Shown: positions 30,442 through 39,937 of the stretch, one piece after another | Position numbering within the stretch: position 1 is the stretch's first letter | How the letters are laid out: every line of letters starts with the position of its first letter | Assembly (NCBI GenBank): GCA_018716965.1 | Contig: DVJF01000064.1 | Coordinates: 1 to 45,659 of the forward strand | Origin: Candidatus Caccenecus avistercoris | Lineage (GTDB): Bacteria > Bacillota_I > Bacilli_A > RF39 > UBA660 | Direction of reading: 5' to 3' | Length of the DNA stretch: 45,659 bases | The notes under the pieces: model-generated | What the model was told of the DNA's origin: nothing | Databases searched by the model: none | What the model saw: only the letters and a program-made list of their open reading frames with translations | Position numbers and translations under genes: made by a program

Positions 30442-30875
30442 TGAGAGTAGTAGTACAAAGAAGTGGACATAGTAGTGTTTCGGTAGATAAAAAACTCGTT
30501 AATGAAATTGATAAAGGACTTGTTTTACTTGTTTCTTTTACACATACCGATACCAAAGAGAATATTTTAAAAATGGTTAAAAAGATTGTTCATTTAAGAA
30601 TATTTGATGATGAGAATGGTATTATGAATAAGTCAATATTAGATGCTCATGGCCAAATACTTTCCATTAGTCAGTTTACCCTTTATGCTAATACAAAAAA
30701 GGGAAATAGACCATCTTATATAGATGCTTTAAATGGGGAAGAAGCTATAAAATTATATGAATTATTTAACCAAGAATTAAGTAAATACATAGTAACAAAG
30801 GCCGGTGTATTTGGAGCCGATATGAGTGTTGCGATATCTAATGATGGGCCAGTTACTATTCTACTGGAGTGTTAA
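30441..30875 (+). CDS. dtd: D-aminoacyl-tRNA deacylase
   Basis: MRVVVQRSGHSSVSVD, SQFTLYA, VFGADMSVAISNDGPVTI. Confidence 0.95.
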   Translation: MRVVVQRSGHSSVSVDKKLVNEIDKGLVLLVSFTHTDTKENILKMVKKIVHLRIFDDENGIMNKSILDAHGQILSISQFTLYANTKKGNRPSYIDALNGEEAIKLYELFNQELSKYIVTKAGVFGADMSVAISNDGPVTILLEC

Positions 30876-30885
30876 AGAAAAAAAC

Positions 30886-30914
30886 TTGACGATGCCTTAA
30901 AAATAAGGTAGAAT
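30886..30914 (+). promoter_or_regulatory. promoter TTGACG-17-TAGAAT for the hisS operon
   Basis: consensus-like boxes with 17-bp spacer. Confidence 0.65.
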
Positions 30915-30920
30915 ATAGTA

Positions 30921-31135
30921 TAGAAAATATTTTTCTAAAGAAAGACCGAGTATAATTAAATTTCCTTTTACAGAGAGGGCTTATGCTGAGAATGCCTAAA
31001 TGGGAATAATTAGAAAGACAGCTTTCATAATTTAGAAAACGCGTTATAGCGATAAAAATATAGAGAGTACTTAGTAAAATAAGGTGGCACCGCGGGTTAT
31101 ACTCGTCCTTATGATTACTAAGTTTTTTTATTTTT
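30921..31135 (+). promoter_or_regulatory. T-box leader upstream of hisS-aspS
   Basis: AAGGTGGCACCGCGG T-box motif and CTTAGTAA...TTACTAAGTTTTTTT terminator. Confidence 0.92.
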
Positions 31136-31149
31136 GAGGAGGAGATAAA

Positions 31150-32412
31150 ATGATTTTAAAACCAAAAGGAACTTATGATATTTATGGAGATACAGCTAAA
31201 TATTATAATTATATTAATGAAGTATTTAAGACTGTGTGTGAATATTACAATTATGAGTATATCAGAACACCAATTTTTGAAGATAGTGAATTATTTCACC
31301 GGAGTGTTGGCGAAACTAGTGATATCGTATCCAAAGAGACTTATGATTTTAAGGATCGCGGAGATAGAAATTTAACTTTAAGACCAGAGGGTACAGCAGG
31401 AGTTGTTCGAAGTTTCATTGAAAATAAGATGTATGGAGATGTGTGTCAACCAAAGAAATTTTATTACAGTGGAACGATGTATCGTTATGAGAGACCTCAA
31501 GCTGGAAGATACCGGGAATTAAGCCAAATAGGAGTAGAAGTACTAGGAAGTAATTCTCCTTTGATGGATGCGGAGGTCATATCTTTGGCTTATCGTCTTT
31601 TAGAAGAAATGGGAATTGAAGTTACGGTTAAAATCAATACTTTGGGAGATCAAGAATCTAGAAATGCGTACCGAGAGGCTTTAGTATCTTATTTAGAGCC
31701 TAATATCGATTCTCTTTGTAGTGATTGCAAGAAAAGACTTACGACTAATCCATTGCGAATACTTGATTGTAAAGTAGATAAAGATAATGAAGTACTTATT
31801 AATGCTCCTAAAATTACGGATTATTTAAATGAAGAAAGTAAAACAAGATTTGATAAAGTACTAGAGTATTTGACTTATTTAGATGTTGACTATGAAGTAG
31901 ATGCGAGCATTGTTAGGGGTCTTGATTATTATAATCATACGGTTTTTGAATTAGTAGCAGACATACCATCTTTAGGTAGTGCTACAACTGTTTGTGCGGG
32001 TGGAAGATATAATAATTTGGTTTCTTTCTTAGGGGGACCAGACACTCCTGGTATTGGTTTTGCTAGTGGAGTAGACAGATTAATTCATGTTTTACAAGAA
32101 ATAAATAGCGAAAAAGAAATAGAACCAGCTATTGATGTTTATGTAATGGCGGTAAATGAAGAAGAAAAATTAACGGCTTTAAGATTAGTACAAGACTTAC
32201 GTTGGAGCGAAGTTAAATGTGAGATGGATACGCTAGATAAAGGCTTGAAAGCTCAGTTTAAGCAGGCTGATCGGTATAATGCAAGAACACTTATTATTTT
32301 GAATAGTGAGGATTTACAAAAAGGTATTATTACCGTTAAAGATAATTTAACTAAAGAAGAAACTAAAGTCGATGAAAGTGAAATATTAGATTATATTATT
32401 AGTAATTTATAG
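31150..32412 (+). CDS. hisS: histidyl-tRNA synthetase
   Basis: KGTYDIYG, RPEGTAGVVR, class II motifs, RGLDYYNHTVFE. Confidence 0.97.
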   Translation: MILKPKGTYDIYGDTAKYYNYINEVFKTVCEYYNYEYIRTPIFEDSELFHRSVGETSDIVSKETYDFKDRGDRNLTLRPEGTAGVVRSFIENKMYGDVCQPKKFYYSGTMYRYERPQAGRYRELSQIGVEVLGSNSPLMDAEVISLAYRLLEEMGIEVTVKINTLGDQESRNAYREALVSYLEPNIDSLCSDCKKRLTTNPLRILDCKVDKDNEVLINAPKITDYLNEESKTRFDKVLEYLTYLDVDYEVDASIVRGLDYYNHTVFELVADIPSLGSATTVCAGGRYNNLVSFLGGPDTPGIGFASGVDRLIHVLQEINSEKEIEPAIDVYVMAVNEEEKLTALRLVQDLRWSEVKCEMDTLDKGLKAQFKQADRYNARTLIILNSEDLQKGIITVKDNLTKEETKVDESEILDYIISNL

Positions 32413-32420
32413 GAGGATGT

Positions 32421-33710
32421 ATGAAAAGAACGTTAATTGGTGAGTTAACACCAGAAGAGCATAGTAAAATAAGTGGTTGGGCTTTAAAGATAAGAGATAC
32501 TAAATATATGGTTTTTATTATTTTAAAAGACCGGAGTGGTAAAATTCAAGTATCGATTGATAAAAAGAATCAAGAAGATTTAGTTAAAAAATTAGAGGGA
32601 GTTCTTCCTTCTAGCGTTTTATCTTTTACCGGTAAAATGGTAATAAGTGAATATGTTAAAGATGGTGGAAAAGAATTTTTACCAGAAGATTTGGAAATTT
32701 TAAGTAGTAGCGATGCTCTACCACTTGATGAGACAGCGAATATTGATACAAGAATGGATTATCGATGGATTGATCTTAGAAGTGAAAAAAATAATTTGAT
32801 GTTAAAAGTACAATCAAAATTTGTTCAAGGTATGCGGGAATTTTTGTTAAATAATGATTTTACAGAGATTCATACCCCTAAACTTATTGGGGCAGCATCA
32901 GAATCTGGTTCGGAAGTGTTTGAAGTTAAGTATTTTGACCGTCCGGCTTATTTGGCCCAAAGTCCTCAATTTTACAAGCAGATGGCGATTGCTAGTGGAC
33001 TAGAACGAGTATTTGAACTTGCTCCAAGTTTCCGGGCAGAAAATTCGAATACGAATAGACACGCTACTGAATTTACTTCTTTAGACTTAGAATTTGCTTA
33101 TATAAATGATTATCAAGATGTAATGGATATGGAAGAAGATTTATTAATTGCTGGTTTATCAAAAGTAAAAGAAGCTTATGGTGAAGAAATTAAAGAAGTA
33201 TTTGGCGAAGAAGTTATTATTCCAACAAAGCCTTTCCCAAGAATTAAATTACAAGATTTGTATCAAGAATTAAATAAACGATATGGCTATCAAATTCCGG
33301 ATACGGATATTGGCGATATGAATGCCGAAACAGAGAAATTAACGAGTAAATATGCGATGGAAGTATATAACTCCGAGTTTATTTTTGTAACGGATTTTGC
33401 TAAAACTAAAAGAGCTTTTTATCATATGCGGAAAAATGATGTTCCAGAGGGATTTGACCTTATTTGGAAGGGTACCGAAATCACAACTGGAGCGCAAAGA
33501 GAACATCGTTATGATATATTAAAAAGCCAAGCCGAAGAAAAAGGTTTGGGAAAAGATATTGAATTTTATTTGGAGTTCTTTAAATATGGATGTCCACCTC
33601 ATGGGGGATTTGCTATTGGAATTGACCGTTTAACTATGTTACTTTTGGGTATACCTAGTATTAAGGAAGAAATGTTTATATTTAGAGGCCCATCAAGGCT
33701 TACACCATAA
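32421..33710 (+). CDS. aspS: aspartyl-tRNA synthetase, short archaeal-type
   Basis: 429 aa, OB fold + class II core (TPKLIGAASESGSEVFEVKYF, FRAENSNTNRHATEF, GGFAIGIDRLTMLLLG); no room for the bacterial GAD insert. Confidence 0.92.
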   Translation: MKRTLIGELTPEEHSKISGWALKIRDTKYMVFIILKDRSGKIQVSIDKKNQEDLVKKLEGVLPSSVLSFTGKMVISEYVKDGGKEFLPEDLEILSSSDALPLDETANIDTRMDYRWIDLRSEKNNLMLKVQSKFVQGMREFLLNNDFTEIHTPKLIGAASESGSEVFEVKYFDRPAYLAQSPQFYKQMAIASGLERVFELAPSFRAENSNTNRHATEFTSLDLEFAYINDYQDVMDMEEDLLIAGLSKVKEAYGEEIKEVFGEEVIIPTKPFPRIKLQDLYQELNKRYGYQIPDTDIGDMNAETEKLTSKYAMEVYNSEFIFVTDFAKTKRAFYHMRKNDVPEGFDLIWKGTEITTGAQREHRYDILKSQAEEKGLGKDIEFYLEFFKYGCPPHGGFAIGIDRLTMLLLGIPSIKEEMFIFRGPSRLTP

Positions 33711-33722
33711 AGGAGGATAAAA

Positions 33723-35087
33723 ATGGATTTAAGAGATTTATTTAAAGATATAGACAAGTATTTGGATAAAGAAGTTACCGTTCAAGGCTGGATTAGAAAC
33801 CATCGAGATCAAAAGACTTTTGGTTTTATTGATTTTTCTGATGGAACAACATTCCTTCACTTACAAATTGTATATGATAATACACTAAATAATTTTTTAG
33901 AAATTGAAAAATTATTAGTGGGTAGTGCTATTGAAGCTAAGGGAGTTATTGTTAAATCTAGTGGCAACCAAGCTTATGAAATGCATGCCACAAGTATTCA
34001 ATTATTAGGTGATTGTCCCGAAGATTATCCGATCCAACCAAAAAGACATACGAGGGAATTTTTAAGAGAACAAGCTTATTTAAGACCTAGGACGAATTTA
34101 TTTCAAGCTGTATTTCGGGTTAGAAGTATAGCTGCTTATGCGATTCATAAATATTTTCAAGATAGAGGATATGTTTATTTTCATGCACCACTAATTACCG
34201 CTAGTGATTGTGAGGGTGCAGGAGAAATGTTTCAAGTTACGACACTTCCTTTAGATAAACTTAAGGGAGAGGTTGATTATAGTAAAGATTTCTTTGGTAA
34301 AATGACTAACTTAACAGTAAGTGGTCAATTAGAAGCGGAAACATTTGCTATGGCTTTTAAAAAGACTTATACGTTTGGTCCAACATTTAGGGCAGAAAAC
34401 TCCAATACGAAAACGCATGCTTCCGAGTTTTGGATGATTGAACCTGAAATTGCTTTCTGCGATTTAGATGGTGATATGGATATTATGGAAGATATGCTTA
34501 AATATATTGTAACCTTTGTTTTAGAGCAAGCACCAAACGAAATAGAATTCTTTGATAAGTTTGTTGAAAAAGGATTAAAAGAAAAGTTAGAAAAATTAGT
34601 TAAAAGTAAATTTATTCGCATTGATCATGAAGAAGCTATTAAGATATTAAAAGAAGCTCCTGTTAAATGGGAATTTATGCCGGAATATGGGGAAGATATA
34701 GCTAAAGAACATGAAAAATATATTACAGAATATTTTAGGGGACCAGTATTTATTAAAAATTGGCCTAAAGATATTAAAGCCTTCTATATGAAATTAAATT
34801 CCGATGGTAAGACGGTGGCTGCGGTAGATCTTGAAGTTCCCGGGGCTGGTGAACTTATGGGGGGAAGCCAAAGAGAAGAAGATTATGATAAGTTAGTATC
34901 TCGGATGAAAGAGCTTGATATGGATGCTACAGGTATGGATTGGTATTTGAATTTAAGAAAATATGGTGGATGTATTCATTCAGGATTTGGAATGGGATTT
35001 GAGCGATTACTCATTTATCTAACTGGAGTAGATAATATACGGGATGTTATTCCTTATCCAAGAACACCTAAGAATTGTGAATTTTAG
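33723..35087 (+). CDS. asnS: asparaginyl-tRNA synthetase
   Basis: VQGWIRNHRDQKTFGFIDFSDGT, TVSGQLEAETFAMAF, GSQREEDYD. Confidence 0.96.
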   Translation: MDLRDLFKDIDKYLDKEVTVQGWIRNHRDQKTFGFIDFSDGTTFLHLQIVYDNTLNNFLEIEKLLVGSAIEAKGVIVKSSGNQAYEMHATSIQLLGDCPEDYPIQPKRHTREFLREQAYLRPRTNLFQAVFRVRSIAAYAIHKYFQDRGYVYFHAPLITASDCEGAGEMFQVTTLPLDKLKGEVDYSKDFFGKMTNLTVSGQLEAETFAMAFKKTYTFGPTFRAENSNTKTHASEFWMIEPEIAFCDLDGDMDIMEDMLKYIVTFVLEQAPNEIEFFDKFVEKGLKEKLEKLVKSKFIRIDHEEAIKILKEAPVKWEFMPEYGEDIAKEHEKYITEYFRGPVFIKNWPKDIKAFYMKLNSDGKTVAAVDLEVPGAGELMGGSQREEDYDKLVSRMKELDMDATGMDWYLNLRKYGGCIHSGFGMGFERLLIYLTGVDNIRDVIPYPRTPKNCEF

Positions 35088-35095
35088 AGGTAGCT

Positions 35096-35656
35096 ATGAA
35101 TAAGATTATTGCGATTGTAGGAATGTGTGGCTCTGGTAAATCGGTTGCTTGTGATATTTTAGAAGAGAAAGGCTATAAAAAAGTTTATTTTGGGGGAGTT
35201 ACTATGGATAAGCTTAAAGAAGAAAATTTAAGTGTTACGCCAGAAAACGAAAAAATGATGCGGGAGAAATTAAGAAGTAGCTTGGGTATGGGAGCTTATG
35301 CGATTATTTTACTTCCTAAAATAAAAGAACTAGCCGAGACTCATAATGTTGTATTGGATGGATTATATTCTTGGGAAGAACTTAAAATTATTAAAGAAGT
35401 CTTTTTAGATGATTTGACAACGATTGCTATTATCGTTGATAAAAATACACGTTATGAAAGACTTAGTGTCCGTAGTGTTCGGCCATTTACAAAAGAAAAA
35501 GCAAAAGAGCGAGATATTTCGGAAATTGAGAATATTGCAAAAGCCGGACCTATTGCTTATGCGGATTATTATGTTGATAATAATAAATCTATTGATGAGT
35601 TTCGAATACGAATGGATGAAATATTAGAAGATCTAGATAAAGGTGAGGCAAAATGA
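35096..35656 (+). CDS. P-loop kinase-like protein, UPF0200/dephospho-CoA-kinase-like
   Basis: IAIVGMCGSGKSVACDILEEKGYKKVYFGGVT, SVTPENEKMMREKLR. Confidence 0.65.
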   Translation: MNKIIAIVGMCGSGKSVACDILEEKGYKKVYFGGVTMDKLKEENLSVTPENEKMMREKLRSSLGMGAYAIILLPKIKELAETHNVVLDGLYSWEELKIIKEVFLDDLTTIAIIVDKNTRYERLSVRSVRPFTKEKAKERDISEIENIAKAGPIAYADYYVDNNKSIDEFRIRMDEILEDLDKGEAK

Positions 35657-35955
35657 GTAAGTTTACAAAAGAAATGGTAGATAGTTATGCCGAAAAGTTA
35701 TTAATTGGGTTGACACCTGAGGAAAATAAAATGGTATTAGATGAATTTCATGAAATAGATAAAAGTATTGATATTATTAATGAAATACCGAATATTGGGA
35801 TGGTTGAGGCAATGACCCATGCTTTAGATGATTTTACCTGTGAGTTAAGAAGTGATGTAGCAGAGCCATCTATACCAATAGAAGATGCCCTAAGAAATGC
35901 TGGGTCTACGGATGGACGAGAAATTGAAGTAGCTAAGGTGGTGAGCGAAGCATGA
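35653..35955 (+). CDS. gatC: Asp/Glu-tRNA amidotransferase subunit C
   Basis: position directly before gatA; GatC-like size. Confidence 0.8.
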   Translation: MSKFTKEMVDSYAEKLLIGLTPEENKMVLDEFHEIDKSIDIINEIPNIGMVEAMTHALDDFTCELRSDVAEPSIPIEDALRNAGSTDGREIEVAKVVSEA

Positions 35956-37400
35956 TGGATAAAAGTATCAAAGAAATACATGAAGCGTTAGTTAGTGGTA
36001 AAGTAACTAGTGGCAAGTTAGTAGAAGAAGCTTTAAGAAAATCTCATGAAGTAGAAGATAAATATAATGCTTTTGTTACTATTTTAGATGATGCAGAAGC
36101 TAAGGATGTAAGTGAATCTTTAGTATCGGGTATTCCTTTTGGCGTAAAAGATAATTATTCGACGAAAGATGTTTTATCGACGGGTTCTTCTAATACTTTA
36201 AAAAATTATGTTCCTTTTTATACCGCAACAGTAGTGCAAAGACTTATGGATGCCGGAGCTATTATGGTTAATAAAACAGCTTTGGATGAATTTGGTATGG
36301 GAGGGACGGGTACTACTCCTCATACAGGTGCTGTATTAAATCCTTGGGATCAAACAAGAATGTGTGCTGGTTCATCAGCGGGTTCGGCTTGTGCGGTGGC
36401 TAGTGGCGTTTATCCTTTTGCTTTAGGTAGTGATACCGGAGACTCTATTCGTAAACCGGCTGCATACTGTGGTATTGTTGGATATAAACCTACTTATGGA
36501 ATGTTATCAAGATATGGTTTGTTTCCTTTTGCTAGTAGTCTAGATCACTGCGGCATCTTAACAAGAAGTGTGGAAGATGCTGCGATTGTAACAGATATTA
36601 TGAAGGGAATCGATGAGCATGACATGACTAGTTGGGATTCTTCTCATATTCATTTGCAAGAGGCTTTAACTGGGAATATTGAAGGAAAAAAATTATTTTA
36701 TATTAAAGAGATATGTGATATTCATAATTATCCTAATGCTAGTGATACTTTGAAAGAGCATTTAAATAATTTCTTTAAAACTTTGGAACTTCTTAAAACA
36801 AAGGGAGTTACGGTTGAAGAAGTAAGTATTGATTCAAAACTTTTAAATGCAATTGCTAGTGTTTATGTAGTTATTTCTTGTGCGGAAGCAACTAGTAATA
36901 TGTCTAATTTAACGGGCATTATTTTTGGACCGAGAAGTAATAAGACAGATGTATTTGAAATGATGAAGGAACACAGAACTTTGGGATTCTCTCCATTAAT
37001 TAAAAGAAGATTTATTATTGGTTCTTATGTTTTACAAAAAGAAAATCAGGAGCGTTATTTTAAGAATGCACAGAGAGTAAGAAGGCTAATTGTTGATAAA
37101 ATGAAAGAGTTATTTAGGGAATATGATGCTTTAATACTTCCAGTATCTAGTGGACCTGCTAAAAAGTTAGATGAAGATAAAGATGTTATTGATGCGGGAA
37201 CGAATGTTTTGGAAGAGCATTTACAAATTGGAAACTTTGGTGGTTTTCCATCTATTACCATACCAAATGGTTTTATTGAAACTTTGCCGGTTGGAATTAA
37301 TATTACGGGTAATTGTTATGATGATGAAAATGTTTTAAATATGGCTTATACATTAGAAAGTTTAATGCCATATCGTGGGCAAATAGCAAAGGAGGATTAG
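35952..37400 (+). CDS. gatA: Asp/Glu-tRNA amidotransferase subunit A
   Basis: GIPFGVKDNYSTKDVLSTGSS, GGTGTTPHTGAVLNPWD, CAGSSAGSACAVASG. Confidence 0.96.
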   Translation: MMDKSIKEIHEALVSGKVTSGKLVEEALRKSHEVEDKYNAFVTILDDAEAKDVSESLVSGIPFGVKDNYSTKDVLSTGSSNTLKNYVPFYTATVVQRLMDAGAIMVNKTALDEFGMGGTGTTPHTGAVLNPWDQTRMCAGSSAGSACAVASGVYPFALGSDTGDSIRKPAAYCGIVGYKPTYGMLSRYGLFPFASSLDHCGILTRSVEDAAIVTDIMKGIDEHDMTSWDSSHIHLQEALTGNIEGKKLFYIKEICDIHNYPNASDTLKEHLNNFFKTLELLKTKGVTVEEVSIDSKLLNAIASVYVVISCAEATSNMSNLTGIIFGPRSNKTDVFEMMKEHRTLGFSPLIKRRFIIGSYVLQKENQERYFKNAQRVRRLIVDKMKELFREYDALILPVSSGPAKKLDEDKDVIDAGTNVLEEHLQIGNFGGFPSITIPNGFIETLPVGINITGNCYDDENVLNMAYTLESLMPYRGQIAKED

Positions 37401-37404
37401 AGTT

Positions 37405-38832
37405 ATGAAAAAGCAAATAGCGGTTATTGGGTTAGAAATGCATTGTGAAATGAAAAGTAATTCTAAAGTTTTTTCGAGTGCTAAAAATGCTTATAGTGAG
37501 ATTCCTAATTCTAATATTGCTCCTTTAGATATGGCTTTCCCAGGAACGCTTCCAGTGGTAAATAAAGAATGTGTTAAAAAAGCTTTAATGATGAGTATAG
37601 CACTTAATTGTAAGCAACCTCGTTATTTAGTGTTTGACCGGAAAAATTATTATTATCCTGATTTACCAAAAGGTTATCAAATTACCCAAATGACGGATCC
37701 TGTTGGCGTGGATGGTAAAATTGATATTGAAGTAAATGATAAAATCCTTCCGGTCTATATTCATGATATCCATTTAGAAGAAGATTCAGCTAGTCTAGAC
37801 CATTTCTTTACAACTTCGAATATTGATTATAATCGTTCGGGTGTTCCTTTACTAGAACTTGTTACAGAACCATGTTTTCATAGTGCGGATGAAGCTGTAG
37901 CGTTCTTAGAGCATATGATTCGAGTATATCGTTACTCTGATATCTCGGATGCCGATACGAAAAAAGGGCAAATTCGTTGTGATGTTAATGTATCTATTAT
38001 GGATGAAGATGCAGAGGAGTTTGGGACGAAAGTAGAAGTTAAAAATGTTAACTCCTTAAGTGGGGTACGAGATACTATCCTTTATGAAATTAAAAGACAA
38101 ACCGAACTAAAAGAAGCTGGTAAATACCAAGAAGTAGAACAAGAAACAAGAAGATGGGATGAAGAAGCGGGAGAAACCAAGCGTATGCGTAGTAAAGTGG
38201 ATGCTATCGATTATAAATATTTTGTTGAACCAAATATACCAAAATGGAAGATAACGGATGAATGGTTAGAAGAAATAAAAGCTAGTATTCCAAGACTTCA
38301 TTTAGAGAGAAAATTAGATTATATTAATAATTATGGGTTAAGTCGTTATGATGCGGAAAACTTAGTAAAAGAAAAAGAAGTATCCGATTATTTTGAAGAA
38401 TGCTTGCAGCTGGGAATAGATGCTAAGAGTGCTGTTAACTGGATTACAACACAAATTATGGGGTATTTAAATAAAAATGGTGTTTCGATTCATGATTTAT
38501 ATTTAACTCCTCAAAGATTAAAAGAATTAATTGATGCTACTAATAAGGGTTTAATTAGTTCAAAACAAGCTAAAGAAATATTTGAGAAAGTAATCGAAGA
38601 GAAAAAAGAAATTAAAGATTATATTAGCAAAGATAATGCGCAAATTAGTGATTTTGAAGAACTTACGAAAATCATTCTAGAAATACTAGCTAATAATCCA
38701 TCACAAATAGAAGAATATAAAAATGGTAGAACAAATATCTTTGATTATTTCGTTGGGCAAGTTATGAAGCAAACTAGAGGAAAGGCTAATCCAGTTATGA
38801 CTAAAGAAATATTAACCGAGAAATTAAAATAG
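37405..38832 (+). CDS. gatB: Asp/Glu-tRNA amidotransferase subunit B
   Basis: GLEMHCEMKSNSKVFS, DRKNYYYPDLPKGYQITQ. Confidence 0.97.
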   Translation: MKKQIAVIGLEMHCEMKSNSKVFSSAKNAYSEIPNSNIAPLDMAFPGTLPVVNKECVKKALMMSIALNCKQPRYLVFDRKNYYYPDLPKGYQITQMTDPVGVDGKIDIEVNDKILPVYIHDIHLEEDSASLDHFFTTSNIDYNRSGVPLLELVTEPCFHSADEAVAFLEHMIRVYRYSDISDADTKKGQIRCDVNVSIMDEDAEEFGTKVEVKNVNSLSGVRDTILYEIKRQTELKEAGKYQEVEQETRRWDEEAGETKRMRSKVDAIDYKYFVEPNIPKWKITDEWLEEIKASIPRLHLERKLDYINNYGLSRYDAENLVKEKEVSDYFEECLQLGIDAKSAVNWITTQIMGYLNKNGVSIHDLYLTPQRLKELIDATNKGLISSKQAKEIFEKVIEEKKEIKDYISKDNAQISDFEELTKIILEILANNPSQIEEYKNGRTNIFDYFVGQVMKQTRGKANPVMTKEILTEKLK

Positions 38833-38862
38833 GCTGAAGTTTTACATTTCAGCTTTTTTCGT
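38833..38862 (+). terminator. Rho-independent terminator
   Basis: GCTGAAG...TTTCAGCTTTTTT. Confidence 0.7.
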
Positions 38863-38890
38863 GTATAATATTTGTTAGGAAGTGATTGCG

Positions 38891-39901
38891 ATGTCTAAAA
38901 AAAATATTATATTAATAATTGTTATTTCTGTTTTGTTTATCGCCGCTTTAATTGGGGTTTATTTTTTAACTAAAGAAGATGAAAGTTTAAGTATTAGTGG
39001 TACTGTTTTAATTCCTGGTGATAATTATATTATACTAGAAACGAAAGATGGAGATTATTTAGTGGAAAATGCTAGTGCTTATCAAGTAGGTGATAAAGTA
39101 AAAATTACATATAAGAAAAGTAGTTTAAAGGAAAATACATCTCCTAAAGAAATTACAGCCCAAGAAGATAAATTAATACAAGCTAGTAAGACAGATAAAG
39201 AAGATGAAATTATAGATGATGAGGAAGAGATAGAAAATAATAGCTCTAATACACCATCAATAAATAATACCGATAACAATAATACATCAAAAAACAAGAC
39301 TAATAATAGTTCAAAACAAAATACTAATAATTCGAGCAATAATGTTACTAGTTCTAATAATAGTAGTAATACTAGTAAAAATACTACTTCTAATAATGGA
39401 GCTAATAACAGTTCGAGTCAGGTTACTAAAAGTGCTGATGAGGAAGTACTAGCTTATGTTAATACTTTGAAAGCAAATGCTAATAATGGAATTACTGATA
39501 CTTTAAAAAGTGGTTTTATAACCATTGTTGATTTCTTATTTTATGATGGAAAAATAGCAGGGCATACTTTTAGCGAACTTACTACTAGTGCTAAATTAGA
39601 AGTTTTAAAAGCAGCCTTATGGGTAGATGATAAAATAGATAGTGTTTTCCCAGGCTATAAAGAAACGATTAGTAATGGAGCAAATAAAGTATATACTAGT
39701 GTTAAAGGAATGATTGTTAGTACCTACTTAGATATTACAACAAGTATTTGCTCTTCTCATAGTGATTTATGTGAATCAGCAAAAAGAGACTTTCAAAGTT
39801 TAAAACAAAGTTTTGGTTTTACTTGGGATATGATCAAAGATTTAGCTAGTTCGGGATTAGATAAGCTTAAAAATTGGTATGAAATTTGGAGTGGGAAATA
39901 A
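38891..39901 (+). CDS. membrane-anchored hypothetical protein with Asn/Ser/Thr linker
   Basis: N-terminal TM, OB-like segment, acidic stretch, ~80-aa N/S/T linker, C-terminal helical region. Confidence 0.6.
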   Translation: MSKKNIILIIVISVLFIAALIGVYFLTKEDESLSISGTVLIPGDNYIILETKDGDYLVENASAYQVGDKVKITYKKSSLKENTSPKEITAQEDKLIQASKTDKEDEIIDDEEEIENNSSNTPSINNTDNNNTSKNKTNNSSKQNTNNSSNNVTSSNNSSNTSKNTTSNNGANNSSSQVTKSADEEVLAYVNTLKANANNGITDTLKSGFITIVDFLFYDGKIAGHTFSELTTSAKLEVLKAALWVDDKIDSVFPGYKETISNGANKVYTSVKGMIVSTYLDITTSICSSHSDLCESAKRDFQSLKQSFGFTWDMIKDLASSGLDKLKNWYEIWSGK

Positions 39902-39937
39902 ATAAGATTCTGAATTTTAAAGATGGGAGATTGAATA

